This document shows positions 13,785 through 22,212 of a stretch of DNA of 30,085 nt, piece by piece. The notes beneath the pieces were generated by a model. The model did not search any database. It worked only from the letters and a program-made list of their open reading frames with translations, and had not been told where the DNA came from. How positions within the stretch are numbered: the stretch's first letter is position 1; each line of letters opens with the position of its first letter. Both the position numbers and the translations under genes were made by a program. Source of the DNA: HGM04593 sp045636545 (GTDB taxonomy: Bacteria > Bacteroidota > Bacteroidia > Bacteroidales > Bacteroidaceae); assembly GCA_045636545.1 (NCBI GenBank), contig JAZTXR010000090.1:1-30085 (forward strand). Reading direction: 5' to 3'.

Positions 13785-16700
13785 ATGAAAAAAACATTCC
13801 TATTCCTTTTAGGCTTGCTTATTGGAGCGGCGAATGCCCTTGCTCAGGGATTCCCGACCACAAGCACCGATGAGAGCACTAAATGGTATCTCATCCAGTT
13901 TATGAACGGAGGAAATGCGCTCACAGCCGAGACCTCCGGAGCACAAATCACCACATCGGTAGCTGTTGGTAGCGATGCGCAGTTGTGGAAAATTGCCGGT
14001 GATGAGACAAATGGCTACACCTTCACCAACAAGAAAGGTTACACCTTGTTTGTCAACTCGGCTGCAAAGAACCAGATGGTGCATGCAAACACCAATCCAA
14101 GCGGTGTGAGCAAGTTCTTTATCAACGCTACCGGCAACGCGAATTATAGTGGCGGATACGAAATCCAGCCAAAGGACAACACCAACATCTCAATGAACCT
14201 TTGGGGTGGCCCGGCCGAGAACCGTGGCGTGGGTCTTTGGGATAAGAATGACCAGAACAATGCAGTGCAGTTCATTGAGCCTGCCGTATTTGAGAATTTA
14301 GGAAAGATTTCAATCATCCCACAGCCACTTGAAATGACTGTAGGCGAGGAAACTATCGACTTCAGCAAGTTCACAGCCATTGCCTACAATGGCGAGCAGA
14401 TGAAGGAACACATTGAGGCATTCGCCACACAGTTGAACACATCTGCTGGTATAAGCCTTGAGGTAAAAGAGGCCGGTGAGGCGGCAGCCGATGGCGAAAT
14501 CTGGTTCGGAACAGACACTTCCTTGCCTGCCGAGGGATATACATTGACAACCGGCGAAAAGCAGATTGTAATCAAGGCATCGCAGTTCGGCGGTCACCTT
14601 TACGGTTTGCAGACACTTATGCAGTTGCTCCCACGCGAGTTCTTCGCAAGCGAGCGCAAAGAGAATGTAGAGTGGACAATCCCTGCGGTAGAAATCAACG
14701 ACCAGCCATTGCTTGGCCACCGTGGTTATATGCTCGACATTGCACGTCACTTCTTCAACAAGGACGAGGTAAAGAAGGTGCTCGACATAATGGTTCTCTA
14801 CAAGATGAACCGTTTCCACTGGCACCTTACCGATGACCAGGGCTGGCGTGTTGAGATTCCCGAATATCCAAAGTTGACAGAGGTTGGTGCCATCCGCAAG
14901 GCATCGTTCAGCAATGCCGATGGACAGAACTTCTACGATGACACCGAGTATGGTCGTGGTATGTACTACACACTTGACGATTTGAAAGAGATTGTTGACT
15001 ATGCAAAAGCACGCAACATTGAGATTATCCCCGAGATTGACCTCCCCGGACATATGGTTGCAGCAGTGGCGTCATACCCAGAGTTCAGCTGCGACCCAAC
15101 AAAACAGTACGAGGTTCGTGTTGATGGTGGTATCTCACACGATGTATTGAACATCGGTAACGAAGAGGTTATCACGTTCCTCAAGTGCGTACTTGGACAC
15201 ATTGCCGAGACATTCCCATACGATTACGTACACATCGGTGGCGATGAGTGCCCCACAGAGCAGTGGGCAAAGAACCAGCAGTGTCTTGCACTTGTTCAGA
15301 AGCTTGGCCTCGACGGCGTTCACCAGTTGCAGTCGTGGTTGGTAGAGGAACTTGGTATTTTCCTAAAGGAGAACTACAATAAAGACATCATTGTTTGGGA
15401 CGAATTGCTTGCCAACTGGAACGACAACAACAAGACAAAGCCCGTTATCATGGCTTGGAATCTTGGCAACAAAGAGAAGAATGCTGCAGAAAGAGGAATG
15501 AAATCTATTATATGTCCTTACAGCCATCTTTATCTCGACTTCCAGCAGGCACAGGACAACCAACGTCCTGTAGATGAGCCATACAACGGCGGTTGGGGTG
15601 TGAACACACTCGATGAGATATACAGCCTTAACCCACTCGGCGCACTAAACGGCAAAGAGGATTTTGCTTTGGGTGTACAGGGTAATATGTGGACCGAGAC
15701 GACAAATGACATTGACGAGGTTGAGTACCAGTTGTTGCCACGTATGTTTGCGCTTGCCGAAATCGGTTGGTTGCCAGCAAGCAAAAAGAACTGGACATCG
15801 TTCTACCAGCGCCTGCAGAGCCATGACGAGATTCTCGACTACCTCGACTACACATACGCAAAATACTTCATCGAGCCAACGGAATACACAGCCGAGGAGG
15901 CCGCTGTAAATGAGGCCGAGGATATCCTTGCAAAGAGTATCCGCGGTGGCGTTGGCTACCCTGCTGCCGAGGTTTACGATGCATTGCAGGCAGCACTCGA
16001 CGGTGGAAAGACAGAAGCCATACAGCAGGCTATCGCCGACTACAAGAGCGCTGCAATCACACAGCCACAGGAGGGCAAGACCTATCAGATTGTTTCGGCT
16101 TGTACATACTTCCGCCAGCAGTACGAAGGCTCAACAATGTACATGAAGAACAACGGTGTGCGTTTCCACTACACCCCGCAGACCGAACCCGAGGAACTGT
16201 GGCAGTTCGTTGAGGCAGAGGGTGGCTACATCATGAAGAACCTCTACAACGACAACGTATTGCAGATGCCCGGCTACAACCAGAAAGTTTCAATGGTTGA
16301 GAATGGCGGTACAGCAGTAAGAATTGACAAGGCAACTGTTGCAACAGGCGATTTCACATACATCCCAGGTGTCGTTACAATCTCTGCAGTAGAAGGTTAC
16401 AGTGCATCTGTTACCGGCAGCGTAAAGCGCTTGAGCGCACAGATTACAGGCGATGTATATGCCAAGGACGATGCTGCACTCTGCTACAACGGTACTTGGA
16501 AGATTGTTGAGGTAAGCGACTTCACCACACAGTTGGCAGGTCTTGTAAAGAAGTGCGAGCTCATCATTCTCACAGCAAAACCAGGCGAGATTGGCCAGCC
16601 AAGCCAGGAGGCTCTCGAGTACTTGCAGAACAGCGTAATAGACCCTGCCACACAGGCTGTTGCCGACGGTGGTGTTACCGAGGAGCAGTACAATGCATAC

Positions 16701-17300
16701 GTTGCACTCTACCACCAGTTCCAGATGATGCCACGCACATCAATTGCCGATGCTCTTGACCTTGGCGCATACTACTACATCCGCAACGGGTACTTCACAG
16801 ACTACTATGCAGCACTCAACACCAACAACAAGCAAATTGGTGTAAGAGGCAGCAAAGGCACCAGCGACATTTTCTTGTGGAGTTTTGTAAAAAACAGTGA
16901 TGGCACCGTATATATCTACAACAAAGACAACGGAGAAGCGGCATATATCGGCACCGATGCCGATGACCAGACATTGATGGTTGGACAGGAATACTGTTGG
17001 ACTTTGGTTGAGACCACAACCGACCAGGGCAACAAAGGTATCGGCATTGTCAGTGGCAACGGCTCATCGGCATGGTATGTAAACCCAAGTGCATGGAACT
17101 ATGTCCTCACAAAGCCCTACACTTGGGGTGGCAGCGTGTGGACATTGGAGAAAAGCAATGTTCAGGTTGAAACAAACATAACCGAGGTGAAAGGTGAAAG
17201 CGGAGAGGTAAAAGGTATTTTTGACCTCAGCGGCCGCCATGTTGAGAATCCCACTACCGGAATTTACATTGTAAATGGCAAAAAGGAGCTTATCAAATAA
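13785..17300 (+). CDS. Secreted GH20 beta-N-acetylhexosaminidase, multidomain
   Basis: A 1171-aa protein from the ATG at 13785, which gives an ideal signal peptide (M-K-K-T-F-L-F then A-L-A-Q, cleavage near 20/21). An in-frame start at 13734 lies on the -7 box and is rejected. Order: ricin-like beta-trefoil (~25-170), GH20 N-terminal domain (~180-300), GH20 barrel (~305-630) with G-H-R-G-Y-M-L-D, H-W-H-L-T-D-D-Q-G-W-R and the catalytic pair Asp487-Glu488 in H-I-G-G-D-E; then beta-rich domains including a second ricin-like region, and a C-terminal tail D-L-S-G-R-H-V ... G-I-Y-I-V-N-G-K-K. Hydrolyses terminal GlcNAc/GalNAc by substrate-assisted catalysis, probably from host glycans. The tail matches that of the LRR protein at 21667. 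Confidence 0.9.
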   Translation: MKKTFLFLLGLLIGAANALAQGFPTTSTDESTKWYLIQFMNGGNALTAETSGAQITTSVAVGSDAQLWKIAGDETNGYTFTNKKGYTLFVNSAAKNQMVHANTNPSGVSKFFINATGNANYSGGYEIQPKDNTNISMNLWGGPAENRGVGLWDKNDQNNAVQFIEPAVFENLGKISIIPQPLEMTVGEETIDFSKFTAIAYNGEQMKEHIEAFATQLNTSAGISLEVKEAGEAAADGEIWFGTDTSLPAEGYTLTTGEKQIVIKASQFGGHLYGLQTLMQLLPREFFASERKENVEWTIPAVEINDQPLLGHRGYMLDIARHFFNKDEVKKVLDIMVLYKMNRFHWHLTDDQGWRVEIPEYPKLTEVGAIRKASFSNADGQNFYDDTEYGRGMYYTLDDLKEIVDYAKARNIEIIPEIDLPGHMVAAVASYPEFSCDPTKQYEVRVDGGISHDVLNIGNEEVITFLKCVLGHIAETFPYDYVHIGGDECPTEQWAKNQQCLALVQKLGLDGVHQLQSWLVEELGIFLKENYNKDIIVWDELLANWNDNNKTKPVIMAWNLGNKEKNAAERGMKSIICPYSHLYLDFQQAQDNQRPVDEPYNGGWGVNTLDEIYSLNPLGALNGKEDFALGVQGNMWTETTNDIDEVEYQLLPRMFALAEIGWLPASKKNWTSFYQRLQSHDEILDYLDYTYAKYFIEPTEYTAEEAAVNEAEDILAKSIRGGVGYPAAEVYDALQAALDGGKTEAIQQAIADYKSAAITQPQEGKTYQIVSACTYFRQQYEGSTMYMKNNGVRFHYTPQTEPEELWQFVEAEGGYIMKNLYNDNVLQMPGYNQKVSMVENGGTAVRIDKATVATGDFTYIPGVVTISAVEGYSASVTGSVKRLSAQITGDVYAKDDAALCYNGTWKIVEVSDFTTQLAGLVKKCELIILTAKPGEIGQPSQEALEYLQNSVIDPATQAVADGGVTEEQYNAYVALYHQFQMMPRTSIADALDLGAYYYIRNGYFTDYYAALNTNNKQIGVRGSKGTSDIFLWSFVKNSDGTVYIYNKDNGEAAYIGTDADDQTLMVGQEYCWTLVETTTDQGNKGIGIVSGNGSSAWYVNPSAWNYVLTKPYTWGGSVWTLEKSNVQVETNITEVKGESGEVKGIFDLSGRHVENPTTGIYIVNGKKELIK

Positions 17301-17323
17301 TTGATAAAGAATCTATAAAACAC

Positions 17324-17365
17324 AATCCGTGGAGTTGCATTGCAACTTCACGGATTATGTTTTTA
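17324..17365 (+). terminator. Terminator of the GH20 gene
   Basis: A 15-16 bp stem (AATCCGTGGAGTTGCA at 17324-17339 with TGCAACTTCACGGATT at 17341-17356, one G-T wobble) followed by ATGTTTTTAG. Confidence 0.85.
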
Positions 17366-17400
17366 GGTAAGAATATATATCGACCCCAATACCAGCAGTT

Positions 17401-17718
17401 CATTCTGAGCAAAGTCGAAGAATCTAAAACCGCAAACATTGTCATTCTGAGCGAAGTCGAAGAATCTAAAACCGCGAACATTGTCATTCTGAGCGAAGTC
17501 GAAGAATCTAAAACCGCGAACATTGTCATTTTGAGCGAAGTCGAAGAATCTAAAACCGCGAACATTGTCATTCTGAGCGAAGTCGAAGAATCTAAAACCG
17601 CGAACATTGTCATTCTGAGCAAAGTCGAAGAATCTAAAACCGCGAACAATGTCATTTTGAGCGAAGTCGAAGAATCTAAAACCGCGAACATTGTCATTTT
17701 GAGCAAAGCGAAAAATCT
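17401..17718. repeat. 42-bp tandem repeat array, 7.5 copies
   Basis: Seven full 42-bp units start at 17401, 17443, 17485, 17527, 17569, 17611 and 17653, followed by a 24-bp partial unit. The unit is CATTCTGAGCGAAGTCGAAG then AATCTAAAACCGCGAACATTGT. Units differ by one or two substitutions (C/T after CATT, G/A in GCGAAG). As 42 is a multiple of three, both strands stay open by chance. Confidence 0.95.
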
Positions 17719-17757
17719 ATTGAAGGTATATTAAAGATATTTCGTATTATACATATC

Positions 17758-17801
17758 ACCCCCTCCGCTTCGCTCGTCCCCCTAAAACAGGTGGACAATA
17801 T
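17758..17801. repeat. Dispersed CCCCCTCCGC...GGTGGACAAT element, copy 2
   Basis: Same order as copy 1: ACCCCCTCCGC, CTCGTCCCCCTAAAACAGG, then TGGACAATAT. The terminal hairpin has one C-T mismatch here. Confidence 0.8.
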
Positions 17802-17825
17802 AAATACAATTTCATCAAATCATAT

Positions 17826-17870
17826 TCCTCCCCTGCCTTTAGGGGAGGTGGTCGCAGACCGGAGGGGTTA
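17826..17870. repeat. CTCCCCT-GCCTTT-AGGGGAG hairpin element
   Basis: A perfect 7-8 bp GC stem with a 6-nt loop, followed by GTGGTCGCAGACCGGAGGGG. Only one copy in the window, but it follows the copy-2 element within 25 bp and may form a composite repeat with it. Confidence 0.55.
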
Positions 17871-18183
17871 AATTTATAAACCAACAGGCCCAACATCACC
17901 TTTGTTACATCAAAGTGGGGAGAACTTTAATGCAAACAAGTTTACCAACAATCGTGTACTCGCAACTTTCAGTTTTGACAACATCATCTTTCCGCAACCC
18001 GCGCGGCATAACAACTCTCCCGCTTTTCAAAAAGGACAAAGTTGCGAGCAAGTGAGTGTGTTTTTGATTGCACAACGAGCGCAAGCAACTTCGCCAAAGG
18101 CAATACCCGTAGGGGGAGGGAGTTTTTATGCTACGCGTGACCTATTGCTGACGAAGTTGTCGAACCCACGGTTTAATTAAACC

Positions 18184-19314
18184 TCAGTTTTCCGTTTTCA
18201 GTTTTCCGTTTTTTAAGAACCTCATTATCGCCTCTTCGGCCTCGGCCGGGGTGTCGGCCAGTGAGAGCAACAGATTCCTGTACCCACCACTCTGCTGCAA
18301 GCCCTGCAACAGAGGATAGATTGGGAACTTCTCGCGCCAATGCTTGCTGTCAAGGAAAACCATAGGACTCTCATAGCCGAATGTGCGGTAGTGGTTCTGC
18401 GCCGCATCCTGGAACACCTCCTGCATTGTACCCGCACTGCCTGGCGAATATATCACACCACCCTTGGCAATGGCCAGCAGCCCATCCTCGCGTATGCTGT
18501 TATCGAAATACTTTGCAATGTGTGTGGCAAATGGAGTTGCCGGCTCATGACCATAGAACCACGTAGGGATTCCCACGCTACGGCAGTCGCTCACGCGCGG
18601 CATCTTCTCCATAAGGTCAAAAGCCGAAGAGAGCCACCCTTCGTCTTTGTACGACGGTGCCCGCGAGAGCAACATCAAAGCATCATCAACCGACACATCG
18701 TCACGCCCGGCAAGCCACACACCAAGATGCGCCGCCTCCATTGCGCCCGGACCGCCACCTGTCACCACCAAACACCCATGCTCGGCAAGGTGCTTTGCAA
18801 TAATCACCACTTTGCGGTAGTTATCATCGGTGCGCAACAGTGCATGCCCGCCCATTACAGCCACCACCCTGCACTCATCATAATTTGAAAGAAAATCGTG
18901 CAAGGCATCACTCATCGAATGGTCGTGCAGTGAACGAGCAAGCGCCTCGGCAATATCCGCCGCCTGCTTGCCACACTCCATGTAATGACGGTATATGCGG
19001 GTATCGTAGCACTGCTCAAAGGTGGAGGGATGGCGATAGTCATACCCCGCATAGAGCGTTGCCGCAGTGTACAACTGCGCCGGGAAGGGATTGAACGGCA
19101 CAGGCAGCTTGGGTAACACGCAACAGTCGGGCGACAGCTCGGCACGCATAACATCGGGCATCGAGCACCCGAAGAAAATGCAATCCTCAAAGCGACACTG
19201 CACCGCATTGCGCCCGAACTCAATGTTCTGGAAAGCATAGTGCCGCAGCACCGCCCCTGGCACAATCAACGGCAAAAGAGCATCGTAGCTCTCTATTTCA
19301 ATGTATCTGTTCAT
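18184..19314 (-). CDS. LOG family protein (nucleotide nucleosidase-like)
   Basis: A 376-aa protein. The C-terminal two thirds carry the LOG/lysine-decarboxylase-like Rossmann fold: G-G-G-P-G-A-M-E-A at 186-194 and P-G-S-A-G-T-M-Q-E at 291-299, the phosphate-binding and catalytic-Glu motifs. LOG-type enzymes release the base from nucleoside 5'-monophosphates; they are not lysine decarboxylases. The first 140 residues are an extra domain that I do not recognise; larger PpnN-type relatives also have N-terminal extensions. Its last residues (N-G-K-L-K-T-E-N) are coded by a doubled CAGTTTTCCGTTTT, so the C-terminus may have been lengthened by repeat DNA. Cytosolic, single gene. Confidence 0.8.
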   Translation of the reverse strand: MNRYIEIESYDALLPLIVPGAVLRHYAFQNIEFGRNAVQCRFEDCIFFGCSMPDVMRAELSPDCCVLPKLPVPFNPFPAQLYTAATLYAGYDYRHPSTFEQCYDTRIYRHYMECGKQAADIAEALARSLHDHSMSDALHDFLSNYDECRVVAVMGGHALLRTDDNYRKVVIIAKHLAEHGCLVVTGGGPGAMEAAHLGVWLAGRDDVSVDDALMLLSRAPSYKDEGWLSSAFDLMEKMPRVSDCRSVGIPTWFYGHEPATPFATHIAKYFDNSIREDGLLAIAKGGVIYSPGSAGTMQEVFQDAAQNHYRTFGYESPMVFLDSKHWREKFPIYPLLQGLQQSGGYRNLLLSLADTPAEAEEAIMRFLKNGKLKTEN

Positions 19315-19321
19315 AGTAAAT

Positions 19322-19588
19322 TTAGAAGCTGTTTAAATTTCTAAAAAAGATATTGTCTTATAGAAGCTGGGCGATATAAATTTAGGTAATAATATAGAAT
19401 GTTGCCCCAAAACTTCAAAACTCATCATTCGTGTCATATCGACCGTATGGGAGATATCTCAAAATAATTTAAAAGAGATTTCTCAGTCGCAAAGTTTCTT
19501 CGAAATGACAAATGCTCTGTCGGGATTACATTACAGAGGCATCTTGGGCCAATTGCTATATCATTGCTTAATTTCAAACAGCTTCTTA
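19322..19588. mobile_element. MITE-like element with AGAAGCTGTTT inverted ends
   Basis: The left end TTTAGAAGCTGTTTAAATTT and the right end, read on the minus strand, CTAAGAAGCTGTTTGAAATT share about 16 of 20 positions. The 267-bp interior has no coding potential and holds a TGTCAT...ATGACA palindromic element (19432-19510). A partial copy of the left end is at 13490-13531. No clear target-site duplication is visible. Confidence 0.55.
19432..19510. repeat. TGTCAT...ATGACA dispersed palindromic element, copy 1
   Basis: Begins TGTCATATCGACCGTATGGG, contains GAGATATCTC and AGAGATTTCTC, and ends CTTCGAAATGACA. The same ends and order are seen at 21821-21895, 21909-22009 and 26263-26337. Confidence 0.75.
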
Positions 19589-19737
19589 GTTTGCATTGGC
19601 TAATATAGTCAAAAAGTGATAGACAACAAAATTGGGGATGCCAAAAAGCAAGATTTACAATGGCAGAACGCGAACGTGATTGTTTGCCACACAAAGAGGA
19701 CGGATTTTGTTCTTCAGATTTTTGTTTAGCAAAAAGT

Positions 19738-19759
19738 AAATCTCTTCGCGAAGAGATTT
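19738..19759. other. Perfect 22-bp palindrome in the LRR gene leader region
   Basis: AAATCTCTTCG followed directly by CGAAGAGATTT. A related pair AATCTCTT ... AAGAGATT recurs at about 19909-19940, just before the LRR gene start. Confidence 0.7.
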
Positions 19760-19978
19760 ATGATTTGTAGCAAAATTACAAAAAACATTGCAAATAAGCG
19801 TTAATCGGCAAAAAATGTTATAATTTAGCAATATATAAATTTCAAATATTAATTATTTGTTTAGCAAAAAGCAGATTAGCAATAGTTACAATGTTGGTAA
19901 TCAGTAAAAATCTCTTTCGGAAAGACTCTTCAAAAGAGATTGAAAAAGAAATAAATAATAAACATTTAAAATACTATT

Positions 19979-21667
19979 ATGAAGAAGTTGAAACATTTAT
20001 TTACAGCACTATTATTTTTGTGCTGCGTGGGAACAGCAACTGCCTACGACTTTGAAGTTGGTGGCATTTATTACAACATTTTGTCGGAAACTGATAAAAC
20101 AGTTGCTGTAACCTACAAAGGAACTTATTTTCTTGAATATTCAAATGGATATACCGGCCGTGTAACACTGCCCGAATCTGTCACTTACAATGGTAATAAG
20201 TACTGCGTAACAAGCATTGGAGGTTATGCGTTCAGTAGGTGCGACAGCCTTACAAGCATTGAAATCCCGAATAGTGTTACCAACATTGGCAATTTTGCGT
20301 TCGAACGTTGCACCAGCCTTACAAGCATTATAATTGGTGACAGTGTTACAAGCATTGGCAAAGAAGCATTCGATTATACACCTTGGTATAATAATAAGCC
20401 CGAAGGTGTAGTCTATGCCGGTAAAGTGCTTTACAAATATAAAGGCACAATGCCTGCTGACACATCAATAACTGTAAAAAATGGCACTTTGGGTATTGCA
20501 GACTTTGCGTTCGAGTATTGCGACGGCCTTACCAGCATTGAAATTCCCAACAGCGTTACAAACATTGGACAATATGCGTTCGATGGTTGCACCGGCCTTA
20601 CCTGCATTGAAATTCCTAACAGCGTAACAAACATTGGAGAGAGGGCATTCTCTGGTTGCGACGGCCTTACCAGCATTGAAATTCCTAACAGCGTAACAAG
20701 CATTGGAGAGGGTGCATTCCAATGGTGCTACAGCCTTACCAGTGTTGAAATCCCTAACAGCATTACCAGTATTGGAGATTGGACGTTCCAGGGGTGCAGT
20801 AGTCTTACAAGCATTGTAATCCCTACCAGTGTAACAAGCATTGGAAATTCTGCGTTCAGTGATTGCTCCGGCCTTACAAGCATTGAAATCCCAAACAGCG
20901 TTACAAGCATTGGAAGAGAAGCCTTCCATGCGACTCCTTGGTACAACAATCAACCCAATGGTGTTGTTTATGCAAGCAAAGTGCTTTACAAATATAAAGG
21001 TGCAATGCCCGCAAACACATCAATAACTATTAAAGATGGTACTGTGGGCATTACAGACTATGCATTCGAGTATTGCACACGCCTTATAAATATTGAAATT
21101 CCTAACAGCGTCACAAGCATTGGAGATTATGCGTTCGTGCATTGCAACGGCCTTATAAGCATTGAAATCCCTAACAGTGTAACAAGCATCGGAAACAGTA
21201 CGTTCGAGGGTTGCACCGGCCTTAAAAGTGTTGTGATCGGTGACGGCGTAACAAGCATTGGAGATTATGCGTTCTGTTATTGTAGTAATGTGGAGACATT
21301 GTATATTGGTAGTTCTGTAGCGAGTATCGGTGGCTATGCTTTTGAAGGTTGTGAAAAGATTACTGAAATTAAAGTGGCTTTGGAAAACCCGATCAGTGGC
21401 AGTGACAATATATTTGCTAATGCAGTCTACGAGAATGCAACGTTGTATGTTCCGACAGGTACAGAACCGTTATACCAGAAATGTGCGCCATGGAATCTGT
21501 TCTCCAACATTGCCGAGATGGACTTTACAGGCATTGACGAAGTGCTTGACGAGGTGAAAGGTGAGAATAGAGAGGTTAAGACTATCTACGATTTACAAGG
21601 TAGGAAAGTTGACACCCTAAATAAAGGACTTTACATCATAGATGGCAAAAAGGTGCTGGTCAAGTAA
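19979..21667 (+). CDS. BspA-like leucine-rich repeat surface protein
   Basis: A 562-aa exported protein. A signal peptide (M-K-K-L-K ... A-T-A-Y, cleavage near 22) is followed by a ~50-aa cap and about 14 LRR_5 repeats of 23 residues with consensus L-T-S-I-E-I-P-N-S-V-T-S-I-G-x-x-A-F-x-x-C. Two repeats are interrupted by a T-P-W-Y-N-N ... V-L-Y-K-Y-K-G insert, spaced 185 residues apart, which marks a large internal duplication. It ends with L-Y-V-P-T-G and a tail D-L-Q-G-R-K-V ... G-L-Y-I-I-D-G-K-K-V-L-V-K. BspA-type proteins bind host matrix or other bacteria; the ligand here is unknown. The tail is likely a sorting or surface-export signal, shared with the GH20 protein. Confidence 0.88.
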   Translation: MKKLKHLFTALLFLCCVGTATAYDFEVGGIYYNILSETDKTVAVTYKGTYFLEYSNGYTGRVTLPESVTYNGNKYCVTSIGGYAFSRCDSLTSIEIPNSVTNIGNFAFERCTSLTSIIIGDSVTSIGKEAFDYTPWYNNKPEGVVYAGKVLYKYKGTMPADTSITVKNGTLGIADFAFEYCDGLTSIEIPNSVTNIGQYAFDGCTGLTCIEIPNSVTNIGERAFSGCDGLTSIEIPNSVTSIGEGAFQWCYSLTSVEIPNSITSIGDWTFQGCSSLTSIVIPTSVTSIGNSAFSDCSGLTSIEIPNSVTSIGREAFHATPWYNNQPNGVVYASKVLYKYKGAMPANTSITIKDGTVGITDYAFEYCTRLINIEIPNSVTSIGDYAFVHCNGLISIEIPNSVTSIGNSTFEGCTGLKSVVIGDGVTSIGDYAFCYCSNVETLYIGSSVASIGGYAFEGCEKITEIKVALENPISGSDNIFANAVYENATLYVPTGTEPLYQKCAPWNLFSNIAEMDFTGIDEVLDEVKGENREVKTIYDLQGRKVDTLNKGLYIIDGKKVLVK

Positions 21668-21691
21668 AACAGACACTCTAGAATTAACTGC

Positions 21692-21734
21692 AAAAAGACC
21701 AATCGGGTTTGATTAATACCCGATTGGTCTTTTT
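21692..21734 (+). terminator. Terminator of the LRR gene
   Basis: A perfect 17-bp stem (AAAAAGACCAATCGGGT / ACCCGATTGGTCTTTTT) with a 9-nt loop, ending in a T run. Confidence 0.95.
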
Positions 21735-21820
21735 AATTGCAAGAGTTTTTTTTAGAGATTCTCCACTTTGTTCAGACGTGTTGTTGAGGGCTTACCCGAA
21801 AAATGACAAGTTTGCGGAGT

Positions 21821-21895
21821 TGTCATATCGACCGAACGGGAGATATCTCTTTTTCAAGTTGCTTTAGAGATCCTTCGGCTTCGCTCAGGATGACA
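21821..21895. repeat. TGTCAT...ATGACA element, copy 2
   Basis: TGTCATATCGACCGAACGGG, GAGATATCTC, then GAGATCCTTCGGCTTCGCTC and AGGATGACA. The downstream flank TTGTTCGCGCG is the reverse complement of the spacer CGCGAACATTG of the 42-bp array, with one mismatch. Confidence 0.8.
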
Positions 21896-21908
21896 TTGTT
21901 CGCGCGCT

Positions 21909-22009
21909 TGTCATACTGAACGGAGCAAAGTGCAGTGAAGTATCTCTTGATATGACTGCGGGAGATTTTCCGCTGTTTTAGGAATCCTTAGTCTTCGCTC
22001 AACATGACA
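21909..22009. repeat. TGTCAT...ATGACA element, copy 3
   Basis: Starts TGTCATACTGAACGGAGC and ends GTCTTCGCTCAACATGACA, with GAAGTATCTC inside. Only 13 bp separate it from copy 2. Confidence 0.75.
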
Positions 22010-22047
22010 GAGTATGACATATTAACTGTTATATTGTTGCTATACTA

Positions 22048-22090
22048 CGAATAAACCCACACCTTGATGGGCGCGGGTTTATTCGTTTTT
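22048..22090 (+). terminator. Orphan terminator-like hairpin
   Basis: Stem CGAATAAACCC (22048-22058) with GGGTTTATTCG (22075-22085) and a following GTTTTTA on the plus strand. No rightward gene ends here except the LRR gene, which has its own terminator 350 bp earlier. Confidence 0.6.
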
Positions 22091-22107
22091 ATGCGATATG
22101 CAATAAA

Positions 22108-22203
22108 TCACTCATACAGGAAGAACTGTGGGCGGCCGTAGAGGCGGAAGTCCTTGATGCAACCGGGGAGGTTGACATCGCGGGTGAGGATGCGGAAGCC
22201 TCT
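22108..22203 (-). pseudogene. 3'-end remnant of a second GH35 beta-galactosidase gene
   Basis: On the minus strand this reads 31 codons plus a stop, R-G-F-R-I-L-T-R-D-V-N-L-P-G-C-I-K-D-F-R-L-Y-G-R then P-Q-F-F-L-Y-E. It matches the C-terminus of the intact GH35 protein at 26/31 positions and stops abruptly 9 bp before the end of the AAA ATPase gene; just upstream, the frame runs into a stop. The rest of the gene copy is missing, apparently lost or replaced when the ATPase gene arrived. Confidence 0.85.
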
Positions 22204-22212
22204 GTTATATTA

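Larger units (their letters stand above)
17301..18183. other. Repeat-rich spacer, no gene
   Basis: Contains the GH20 terminator, the 42-bp tandem array (17401-17718), a CCCCCTCCGC element (17758-17801), a CTCCCCT-hairpin element (17828-17870) and 300 bp (17880-18180) with no clear feature. The last part is open in one frame but lacks an ATG start and any recognised domain; it looks like further intergenic repeat DNA. Confidence 0.7.
19315..19978. other. Spacer with MITE-like element and AT-rich leader of the LRR gene
   Basis: No gene is supported. 19322-19588 is a repeat element with inverted ends; 19690-19978 is very AT-rich with a perfect palindrome at 19738-19759, a 16-bp direct repeat (19721-19736 and 19856-19871) and a possible rightward -7 (TATAATTTAG near 19820). 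Confidence 0.65.
21668..22212. other. Repeat-rich spacer downstream of the LRR gene
   Basis: Contains the LRR terminator, two TGTCAT...ATGACA elements side by side, a second hairpin (22048-22090) and the GH35 remnant (22108-22203). No intact gene. Confidence 0.75.

Noticed and set aside
17401..17718. CRISPR array
   Set aside because: The whole 42-bp unit is repeated; there are no variable spacers and no cas genes.
17293..17734. Open frames on both strands with 14-residue repeats across the 42-bp array
   Set aside because: A 42-bp unit without stops keeps frames open automatically. There is no signal peptide, domain or ribosome site, and both strands are open equally.
17902..18180. 92-codon open frame in the spacer before the LOG gene
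   Set aside because: It starts at TTG, has no domain or signal peptide, and lies in repeat-rich DNA.
18184..19314. Lysine decarboxylase annotation
   Set aside because: The P-G-G-x-G-T-like and G-G-G-x-G motifs are those of LOG nucleosidases, which were historically mislabelled.
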